Assembly (NCBI GenBank): GCA_964230215.1 | Contig: CAXRGQ010000007.1 | Coordinates: forward strand, 682,001 to 746,000 | Reading direction: 5' to 3' | Length of the DNA stretch: 64,000 nt | Source of the DNA: JAUILH01 sp964230215 | Lineage (GTDB): Bacteria > Bacteroidota > Bacteroidia > Flavobacteriales_D > JAUILH01 | In this document: positions 8,858 to 16,600 of the stretch, in pieces | Position numbering within the stretch: position 1 is the stretch's first letter | Layout: every line of letters starts with the position of its first letter | Notes under the pieces: generated by a model | Databases searched by the model: none | The model's input: the letters and a program-made list of their open reading frames with translations, nothing else | Told to the model about the DNA's origin: nothing | Position numbers and translations under genes: made by a program

Positions 8858-9562
8858 ATGTATAAGAAAATTGTTTTTGTAGGATTATTGTCTGGCTTGT
8901 TTCTAGCATCATGTGGTGGAGATGAAAAGGATGAGTCTAAGGAAAAAGAGTCTACAAAGAAAGAGACTGAGAAAGATGACGCGCCAGAAATGGACTGTTC
9001 CTATACTTTTGTAGACGCCAAAACGGAAGTTAACTGGGTTGGATTTAAGCATTCAACAAGAGTTGCGGTTAGAGGTCTATTCAGAGATGTACAATACAAA
9101 GGAGAGCACACGGCTTCTGATATTCAAAGTTTAATTGGAGGGATTGAAGGATTTGTGGTAACGAGTTCTGTGTGGTCAAACGACACAACAAGAGACCGAA
9201 AGTTAAGAGACAACTTTTTTAGTGTGTTAACAGCAAGTGATACCGTAAGTGCCCGCGTTAGCAGCTTCATGCCTAAGTTTGATGATGAAGGAAATGCGAG
9301 CGGTGAGTGTATGCTGGCCCTAAATTTTAACGGAAGGGAAAACCTCATTCCTGCAACTTATACTGTTAAAAACGAAGAAGAGCTTATGATTGAGGCATCT
9401 CTAAGTTTAAACGAATGGAAAGCAGAGGAAGCTTTAGCATCAATTCATGAAGTTTGTTCAGAGAAGCACACGCTAGCGGATGATGGTGAAGCGATTACTC
9501 ATGAAGATGTGAAAATCGAACTTAAGACACGCATAGAAAAGAATTGTGTGCCTGTGAAATAA
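8858..9562 (+). CDS. YceI-like domain lipoprotein
   Basis: This is a 234-residue lipoprotein (lipobox L-A-S-C, Cys19) with a Lys/Glu-rich linker to about residue 45. The mature domain resembles the YceI lipocalin-like fold: a V-x-W-x-G-F-K strand, a V-x-G-x-F strand, and a later segment with N-x-x-x-R-D-x-x-L-R-x-N-F-F corresponding to the family's D-x-R-x-x-x-L loop. YceI proteins bind long isoprenoid or amide lipids. Three extra cysteines late in the domain (C-S-E-K and the C-terminal C-V-P) could form a disulfide. It follows the biotin carrier gene by 7 bases and is closed by a perfect bidirectional terminator. Confidence 0.75.
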   Translation: MYKKIVFVGLLSGLFLASCGGDEKDESKEKESTKKETEKDDAPEMDCSYTFVDAKTEVNWVGFKHSTRVAVRGLFRDVQYKGEHTASDIQSLIGGIEGFVVTSSVWSNDTTRDRKLRDNFFSVLTASDTVSARVSSFMPKFDDEGNASGECMLALNFNGRENLIPATYTVKNEEELMIEASLSLNEWKAEEALASIHEVCSEKHTLADDGEAITHEDVKIELKTRIEKNCVPVK

Positions 9563-9580
9563 GGAAAAAAGAGAACAGTA

Positions 9581-9605
9581 AAAAAGGGGGCCATGCCCCC
9601 TTTTT
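9581..9605. terminator. Bidirectional intrinsic terminator
   Basis: The stem is AAAAAGGGGGC / GCCCCCTTTTT with a CAT loop, a perfect 11-bp inverted repeat with T-runs in both directions. It lies between the convergent YceI-like gene and the slyD-like gene and can stop transcription from both sides. Confidence 0.9.
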
Positions 9606-9640
9606 CTATATATCACCGTAACAACGGTTAATAATTAAGC

Positions 9641-10123
9641 TTAGTGCTGATGTCCACCTTCACCGTGCACATGACCATGCTCTATTTCTTCTTGGCTTGC
9701 GTCACGCACCTCAATTATATCAACATCAAAGTGCAACTCTGTGTCTGCTAAAGGATGATTAAGATCAAGAGTAACTTCTTCACCTTCAATTTCTGCGATA
9801 ACTGCTAAGGCTGGTCCTTGCTCAGTCTCAAGTTGCACCTGCATTCCAACAGCCATTTCCTCGCTTCCTTGGAAACCACTTTTTGGCACCTTGTGTAATA
9901 ATTCTTCTCGTCTTTTACCGTAAGCATCTTCTGGAGCAATAACAGTGTTTACTTTGTCTCCTGAAGTTTTGCCTTCAAGTTCTTTTTCAAGTCCTGGAAT
10001 TAACGCACCAACACCATGAAGATAAACCAAGGGCTCTCTTCCATCAGAAGTGTCTAATAATTCACCATTGCTGTTTTTTAAAGTGTAGTCCAGCTTAACT
10101 ACTTTGTTTTCAGTAATTGTCAT
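9641..10123 (-). CDS. SlyD-type FKBP peptidyl-prolyl isomerase
   Basis: The 160-residue product is a cytosolic FKBP of the SlyD group. The split FKBP barrel has the opening strand V-x-L-D-Y-x-L-K, the L-D-T-S segment, Y-L-H-G-x-G-x-L-I-P-G-L-E and the final strand with F-x-V-x-I-x-x-V-R. Residues about 70-125 form the insert-in-flap chaperone domain (E-D-A-Y-G at its entry and L-N-H-P-L-A at its exit). The C-terminal tail is rich in His (H-G-H-V-H-G-E-G-G-H-Q-H) and should bind nickel or other divalent metals, as in SlyD. A 20-bp inverted repeat lies 14 bases upstream of the start. The gene is monocistronic. Confidence 0.93.
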   Translation of the reverse strand: MTITENKVVKLDYTLKNSNGELLDTSDGREPLVYLHGVGALIPGLEKELEGKTSGDKVNTVIAPEDAYGKRREELLHKVPKSGFQGSEEMAVGMQVQLETEQGPALAVIAEIEGEEVTLDLNHPLADTELHFDVDIIEVRDASQEEIEHGHVHGEGGHQH

Positions 10124-10136
10124 AAATCAATATTGT

Positions 10137-10156
10137 GTACTAAACTGAATTAGTAC
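10137..10156. promoter_or_regulatory. 20-bp inverted repeat upstream of the slyD-like gene
   Basis: GTACTAA, six bases (ACTGAA) and TTAGTAC form a perfect 7-bp inverted repeat directly upstream of the minus-strand start at 10123. The right arm is itself part of a 10-bp palindrome, TTAGTACTAA (10150-10159). It could be an operator or a hairpin in the 5' leader; the sequence alone does not decide. Confidence 0.45.
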
Positions 10157-10184
10157 TAAATGTTTAAATTCAATGCAAAGGTAC

Positions 10185-10865
10185 CTATTCTGATTTACTT
10201 TGTAATACCTGGTTCAAATCCTGGTATATATTTCGCCCTTTTTTGTTGAACCATGGCTGCCTGAATAAGACAACCCCACGATTATCCACTAAGTATGCAC
10301 ATGATGGACCAGCGGCAAACTTTCTTAGGTAGAAATTATTAGAGTTATCAAGATATGTCCGGCGCTCAAGACCAAATTTTTTAGCGTGTAATCGAGCTGC
10401 TTTTTGTCTTTGAAACATATAAGTATGTTTTGAGTACGTGCTTTGGTTATTAAGATGAATAACAGGACCTCCTTCACTATTTGTGAATGGGGATGCGCCA
10501 TCGCTTGTGTGGGCTTCATCTAAATAGACAAATATCACGCTCACATCCTTATATGCCTGACTAATTCGTAATGGAGTATCCCCTTCTTTCTGCGTTTTAG
10601 GACAGGAGGAGCTTCCCGAAACAACAAGCAAATACTTTCGTGATAAAAATAGACTATCTAAGTTTATTGGCCGCAAACTTGTTGAAAGCAAGCTATCTAG
10701 AGACAATGTGTCGCCTTTCTGCAGCCCAAGCGAGGGAAATTCATCAGTGTCATAGCAATGTACTTTACATGGTGTAATCAAGCTAGAATCAGCGCAGACA
10801 GTTTGCTGTGATACCACTGTTTTAAAAAAAGACAGGCAGACTATTATGGATAGAAAAACTCTCAA
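10185..10865 (-). CDS. Exported thioredoxin-fold protein resembling iodothyronine deiodinase
   Basis: The 226-residue product has a signal peptide (about 1-20). From residue 75 it shows a thioredoxin-like strand, V-V-S-G-S-S-S-C (Cys88), an alpha helix, then the strand V-I-F-V-Y-L followed by D-E-A-H-T-S-D-G (116-123). The combination of a single active-site Cys and Y-[IL]-x-E-A-H-x-S-D-G is the hallmark of the deiodinase family, whose animal members carry selenocysteine at the Cys position. A late segment (about 185-210, with V-D-N-R-G-V-V-L) matches the last thioredoxin strands. Four further Cys lie before residue 40. The likely role is an extracytoplasmic redox or peroxidase-like reaction; a halogenated aromatic substrate is possible but unproven. 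Confidence 0.6.
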   Translation of the reverse strand: MRVFLSIIVCLSFFKTVVSQQTVCADSSLITPCKVHCYDTDEFPSLGLQKGDTLSLDSLLSTSLRPINLDSLFLSRKYLLVVSGSSSCPKTQKEGDTPLRISQAYKDVSVIFVYLDEAHTSDGASPFTNSEGGPVIHLNNQSTYSKHTYMFQRQKAARLHAKKFGLERRTYLDNSNNFYLRKFAAGPSCAYLVDNRGVVLFRQPWFNKKGRNIYQDLNQVLQSKSE

Positions 10866-10905
10866 CTACGTTGTGAAAACAATAAATAGCGAAATATACG
10901 GCCCA

Positions 10906-12669
10906 CTATTTAATAATAAGTGGTTTTGTAATCGCTGTACCTTCGTTAAGCAAACGTACAAAGTAGGCGCCTGCTGGATACTCTGCAGCATCAATAAAGT
11001 AGTTTGATTCCCCCATCGGGGCATATCCATTATGAATTGTTTTCACATGCTTGCCTGTTACATCTAACAAGTCAATTCTAATGTCAGTACCAATTTTTGC
11101 ATTCACAGGAATACATGTAATGGCATTTGCAGGGTTTGGATATATATCCATAAGACTTAAGCCTGCCGTTGGATCATCATTTATACTGCTAAGTCCTAGA
11201 ACCTCAAAGCTCCAGTAACCATCAGGAGCAACAATTGGCCTAACTTGTTGCTTGCCGCTATTAGCTTCAGCATGCACATAATAATAAAGTTTTGTTCCTA
11301 CCGCATGCGCTGGTATGTCTGCGGTGTAATTATCGCTTCCAATAGAAGTCATAACCACTGGAGTATATGCAGTCGTTGGGTCAGTTGTCCAGTACAAGGT
11401 GGCGTTAGCTATACCCGAACGGTGCTTAATATAAGCGTCTACTGTATAGGGATTGGCATCATCATACGTGTCTTCCAAAGCTTGATGCGAAATCAACATG
11501 GGATCTTCAACACCAATTGTGTGAGTAATACAGTGAATAGCTCCACTAGATGATATTAGGTTTTCACCTGGGTTATCCACATCAATTCCAACAATGTTAT
11601 AACCTGGAAGCGCTTCTTCTAAGGTTCTTTGTGCTACTGTGTCATATTCCTCTCTAAAAAAGGGCACTAGTACAGTTTTATTAATGAACACATTGTTGGC
11701 GTAAGTTCGATAATACCCGCCATTATCTGGATAAAGACCACCTGTGCTTGGTGGAACAACAATGCGTTTTAGTTTATATGGCGTACCATACATTGAGTTG
11801 AACGTGCTTAGTACATATTGAATGTTAGCCTCAATTTGTGGACCATCAGCCACCCCGGTTGGATATTCACTTACAAGCAGTGTTTCCTCGTCTAAGAGCT
11901 TCATGTGCATGTCAATGTGATGAATATTGTCATATGGAAGTACTGGCATCTTAATGTAGCGATCAATACCCATAAAGTCATCCATTATCTGATCAATTTG
12001 TGGTTCCGTTTTAGCGGTTACGCTGTATGGGTTGCCAGGCTCATTTTCTTCAAGGATTAGTTCGGATGCGAATGCAGTTCCAAAACCATCGCTCATCCAG
12101 TTTCCACCTGTATTTACTAAATCGGTAGGGGCTACAGTCGTTTCATATAAATCTATGTTATGAAAATCTGCGTGCTCTTGTGGCATCACGTCATCATCAG
12201 GTCTTGGTCTGTTATATATCCAGTCCACCAAGAAAAGCGAATCTACATCATTTTTATACATTGTGTTACCAGCGTAATCTCTTATCCACACACTGTTAAA
12301 GTCCACCTCTAAAAACGCTAGATTATTTAATGGCACACCATTACCTGACAATGTTGATTTAACTTGATTTGAGTCATTGCACGCTATAAGCACTAAGCAC
12401 TCTTCTTGCGCCGCGTCTACAATTTGCGAATGAATATTATCATATTGGCCGGTCCACGTAATTACAAGCGACTGCACTTCTTCCCACTCTGCGGCACAAC
12501 GAATATCGCCTGTTGGGGGTGTGGTTATGCCTCTAGATCCGACTGAATAGGAGCTGTAATAATCGCGCATAATGCTCTCCTCTTGGGGGGTGAGTCCTTT
12601 AGGTAGGTTTTGTTGCGCGTAACTCGTCAATCCAAATAGACCAATAAATACAAGGGATAATAGTTTCAT
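10906..12669 (-). CDS. Secreted peptidylarginine-deiminase-like enzyme with T9SS tail
   Basis: I place the start at 12669, giving a clean signal peptide (M-K-L-L-S-L to Y-A-Q). The open frame continues 16 codons further to 12717, but that stretch is polar. The 587-residue product belongs to the agmatine deiminase/PPAD superfamily. In this numbering it has W-I-R-D131-Y, the Y-N-R154-P-R156-P pair, H251-x-D253, a later G-N-Y/N-N-V-F segment and the nucleophile Cys380 (S-G-A-I-H-C). These match the catalytic Asp, His-Asp, Cys and the substrate-carboxylate Arg pair of Porphyromonas gingivalis PPAD. An Ig-like domain (about 400-500) and a type A T9SS domain follow. It should convert arginine, perhaps C-terminal arginine in peptides, to citrulline at the cell surface. 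Confidence 0.85.
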   Translation of the reverse strand: MKLLSLVFIGLFGLTSYAQQNLPKGLTPQEESIMRDYYSSYSVGSRGITTPPTGDIRCAAEWEEVQSLVITWTGQYDNIHSQIVDAAQEECLVLIACNDSNQVKSTLSGNGVPLNNLAFLEVDFNSVWIRDYAGNTMYKNDVDSLFLVDWIYNRPRPDDDVMPQEHADFHNIDLYETTVAPTDLVNTGGNWMSDGFGTAFASELILEENEPGNPYSVTAKTEPQIDQIMDDFMGIDRYIKMPVLPYDNIHHIDMHMKLLDEETLLVSEYPTGVADGPQIEANIQYVLSTFNSMYGTPYKLKRIVVPPSTGGLYPDNGGYYRTYANNVFINKTVLVPFFREEYDTVAQRTLEEALPGYNIVGIDVDNPGENLISSSGAIHCITHTIGVEDPMLISHQALEDTYDDANPYTVDAYIKHRSGIANATLYWTTDPTTAYTPVVMTSIGSDNYTADIPAHAVGTKLYYYVHAEANSGKQQVRPIVAPDGYWSFEVLGLSSINDDPTAGLSLMDIYPNPANAITCIPVNAKIGTDIRIDLLDVTGKHVKTIHNGYAPMGESNYFIDAAEYPAGAYFVRLLNEGTAITKPLIIK

Positions 12670-12763
12670 CGTGTGAAAATTTTTCCCCAAGTTATTCAAT
12701 TTTCCGCTTAGCGCCAAATGTAGTGATAGAGTGAATTATCTAGAATTTATTTAAATTTCAGAC

Positions 12764-13630
12764 ATGAAATATTTTTGGATAAGTATAATTGCAATCACAA
12801 TTGCCTCATGTGGTGCAGATAAAGACGGCAAACCAACTAATGACGCGTCTGCATCCCAAAACAATGTGGAATCGAATGAAAATGCAGCCATCGCGGATAC
12901 TTTGGAAGAAATGAAAACAGAGCTAGAGGCAGAAGAGAAAGAAGAAGAAGCCGAAATTAAGATGTATGAGCCAACGGAGTTATCTAAACATTTCACGCAT
13001 CCAATTGATGACTGTTTGCAATCCAATAAAGTTGAAAGTTTAATCATTCCTCCTGGAAAAGACGATGATGAATATGCTGAATTTGCGAGTATACCGGCAG
13101 AAGCATTTGATGCACTTAACAACGAAGAAAAACTGATTTATTGTCTCAAATACCCAGAATGGTTTGACCAGGTGTGTGCTGAGTCTATGCCATACGACCC
13201 AAAGAGGTTAAAATCAGACTTGCCTTGGGATAACTCGGGAAGAAGCATGAGTACACGTCAAGAAGGCTTTATTAAAGAGCACCCGGGCTATGTCTTGGAG
13301 ACAATCACGGACTGCATAGGATCAAGTAATGTAATCTCAGAAGGATATTTAAGGTTATTCAGTTGGCTACATTATACGGAACACATACCGCAGGTTTTAG
13401 AAAAGTATAAAAGCTCGAAAAACACAAATTACTTAACTCTTTGCATGGAAATGATGCGAAAAGATGAGTATCCACCCTATTTTGAGTGGATTAAAACCAC
13501 TCCGTTTAACGAGCCTAATTTTGATGTTATGATGGCTGGTGTTGAATTAACGGATGAAATAGAATCGTCTTTGCTAAAGTTAATTGAGCAATATTACAGC
13601 TCTGAGAATAGAACGGATTCGACGATATAA
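12764..13630 (+). CDS. Lipoprotein of unknown function
   Basis: The 288-residue product has a lipobox (I-A-S-C, Cys16) and a long low-complexity linker to about residue 65, rich in Asn, Glu and Ala. The rest is mostly helical, with scattered Cys (I-D-D-C, I-Y-C, Q-V-C, T-D-C, T-L-C). A segment F-D-A-L-N-N-E-E-K ending P-E-W-F-D-Q aligns gap-free with the lipoprotein at 235-651, which suggests a shared domain. I see no catalytic motif and do not recognise the family. It is divergent from the PPAD-like gene and convergent with the giant adhesin gene. Confidence 0.75.
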   Translation: MKYFWISIIAITIASCGADKDGKPTNDASASQNNVESNENAAIADTLEEMKTELEAEEKEEEAEIKMYEPTELSKHFTHPIDDCLQSNKVESLIIPPGKDDDEYAEFASIPAEAFDALNNEEKLIYCLKYPEWFDQVCAESMPYDPKRLKSDLPWDNSGRSMSTRQEGFIKEHPGYVLETITDCIGSSNVISEGYLRLFSWLHYTEHIPQVLEKYKSSKNTNYLTLCMEMMRKDEYPPYFEWIKTTPFNEPNFDVMMAGVELTDEIESSLLKLIEQYYSSENRTDSTI

Positions 13631-13648
13631 AAAGGGGGCAAAGCCCCC
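13629..13648 (-). terminator. Intrinsic terminator at the end of the giant adhesin gene
   Basis: GGGGGC, an AAA loop and GCCCCC form a 6-bp GC stem (13634-13648). Five A's on its left (13629-13633) become a U-run when read from the minus strand, so it best serves the minus-strand gene ending at 13655. It overlaps the last codon of the plus-strand lipoprotein gene and may act weakly for it. Confidence 0.75.
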
Positions 13649-13654
13649 ATAGTT

Positions 13655-16600
13655 CTATCTAACCACCAGTTTCTTGGTGATGGTATTATATTCACTCTTT
13701 ATTGTAAGCATGTATATTCCTGCACTCAAATTATGGTTAAGTCTAATGAGCTGAGATGACGCTTCATAGTTTTTGTTAAATACTAGCTTACCATTTAAAT
13801 CTATAATAGATAACTCGGCATTTTCTAATCCGTTTAAAGCAACGTTTAACTCTCCATTGGTGTTTGGATTAGGATAAATTAATACATCTTCTTCGCCGTC
13901 TTCTAGTCTTACCATTCGAATGTCTGAGTAAGAATAGCTTCCATCAAAATCTGTTTGTTTTAAACGATAGAATGATGTGCCTGAGTATGGTGAATTATCC
14001 TCTGAAGAATAGCTTAACATACTTGAGCTATTACCAGCGCCATCTACATATATTATATCTTCCCAAACTAATCCGTCCTTACTTCTTTCTACCGTAAAAT
14101 AGTCATTATTAGATTCGGAAGCTGTCGTCCATCTCAAGTCTACCACTCCATTTACCGGAGTAGCGACAAAGCTTAACAACTCGATTGGTAAGGGATTTAG
14201 ATTCGAAAGAGAAGCAAATGTAAACCACTGACCATTGTTAAAGTTAATGTTTGCAAAGAAGGCTTCAGATCCTCCAACACTAGTGGCAGGGATTACTGTT
14301 GCATTTGCAAAATCTCCATCATCAGAATCTATCATCATCACAATATCAGCGCCACTGCCTATTGTCCACTGACTAAGATCAGCTCTTACATTCACTGTTC
14401 CAACATCTCCGCCGAGCTCACTAACACGCCAAACTCTATGCAGCGCATTATCAACACCAGGAGGCAGTGTCCAAGCTACTGGTGCAGCAGGATGAGTGTA
14501 CTTCACACTATCATGGCCCCAGATTAGATAATCGCCTGGATCAAGAGATGAGGGCTGATTTATTCTAACTATTGCAGTACCTCTTGCGTCTGTATGACTT
14601 TCTGTTAAATTGGCCTGCCCAATGCCAGCCACTTCATGCTGATATGTTCCAGAATAAGCGGTGTTGTAGAACTGGTTAGCACCTAATGTAACATTGTACT
14701 TAGACGACAAATGATTGTCCAAAATCACGCGTCTGGCCGTATTAACTGGGGCGTCAGTAAAGTGAATCACCTCTTGTATGCTTCCATCAAAGTAATTCTG
14801 AGCACCCGAGTTATCATGATACCTTGTACCACCAATAACCCCACCAATGCCACCATTGTCTCCGTGTGTGTATAGTCTTGGTGGAACACCGGAGCCAGTG
14901 ACCACAGTAGACGTTCCTTGACTCACGCCATTAATATATCCTTCAAGAGTGCCTGTGTTTGTGGCATCTATGGTGTATTCTAAAACAGCAATATATGTCT
15001 GACCTGCCACAATTGGCGTTGTGCCAGCAACATGAACTGCACCTGTAGCACTTCCAACACCCCAGGCTGAATTAGCCCCATTGTCGTCGTTATTACTCCA
15101 GATATTAAAATGAGCTCGTGAATCAGTATCTAAGTATATACTAATACCTCTGGTTCCGCCACCTTGCTCATAAATCATCTGTCTATTGCCCACAGTTCCA
15201 GCGGTGAATACAACCCAAATATGTTTAGCCGTATAAAAGGTGTTAGTATTAATATTGGCGTCATCATTTATATCATAAACATCACTAGTTCCGTTAAACA
15301 CGAGTTCTTTTTCGCCATTAGGACCTGCAAAGTTCATGTTTGCTTGATTTCCGACTACCGTTTGATTTACCACATTTCCGTTTGGAGAGCTGTCAAGAAA
15401 ATCTTGCACGTTTGCTCCATCTGCATCAGGCAAGAGACCGGCTTTAAGCCATAAAATATTATCTACAGCTTGGCCAACACCAGCAGCGCCTGTCCACTCA
15501 AAACTAGAGTAATCTTTTATAGTATACGTGTGAGTTGTGTTTACGCCTAACGTTGCATTTGATATAGTCGCGCCATTTAAACTAAAGTCAATTGTCTCAT
15601 CAGGCTCTGGTAATCCATCATTCACGATTACTAGTGGTAAATACTCAACGGTGTCTCCTGGCATAAATATTATTGGGTTTGTAACGGCTATCGTATAATC
15701 AGCACCAGACGTTGCTGTTCCCGTCAAATTATCAACGTAGTTTATTGAAACAGTCTGAGTTGATGGACCAGACAGAATAACCGCAATTTGAGGAAGACCT
15801 ACCGGTTCAGGTCCTTGTGAGTTTACAATTGCAAACTGAACAGTTGGAGGCGAGTCATTGTCAATTATAGTAAGCGTATGCTCTGTGAAGCCAGCATCTA
15901 AATCTGCATTAACATTGTTGTACAGCTCAAATATGATAGTTTCATTAGGTTCATCAAGTAAATCGTCCACAATACTCACAGGCATCATAAAGCTTGTAGC
16001 CCCAATCGGGAAGTTTGCTGTTCCCTGTACATACGTGTAATCCACTACATCCGTGGCGGTTCCAGAACCCCCAGGAATTCTTAATCTGTAATCACATGAT
16101 GCTGCTGCTACGGTGCTTCCTGATCGCACAATTTCCACTGTAACCGCACCAGCGTTTTCAGGATGACTGGATGTAATCACGTTAAATCCAATTTTGGGAA
16201 TATTGTCGTCATCGTAAATGACAAACGTATGCGTGCTAACAGCGCCAATGTCTATTCCTGCGGTCGTGCCGCTTGCATTGATAGTGAACGTAAAGTCTTC
16301 TGTTGACTCTGGGTTAGAATCACCCATTATGTCAAAACTAATATTTAGTTTTTGATTTCCAGGTGTAAATACTAGAGCTCCCGCACCCACGGCTGGCGTA
16401 ATGTTATCATAATCGTTAGCAGGTGCAACACCTTCTGTGGCAGTGTTGTCAGTGTTGGCATATCCAACATTCACTGTGGTTGCTGGGATATAATTTAAGC
16501 TAACTTCTACAGTCATCGGGTTGTTTACCCCCACACCCGTGAGCTCAAATCCAGATTGCGTGGCGTTAGTAAAATACACCTCAGGGTCAACTGCCGCAAA

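Noticed and set aside
9581..13648. The two G5C/GC5 hairpins as copies of a mobile repeat
   Set aside because: Each lies right after a stop codon with T- or A-runs and different loops. They are ordinary intrinsic terminators.
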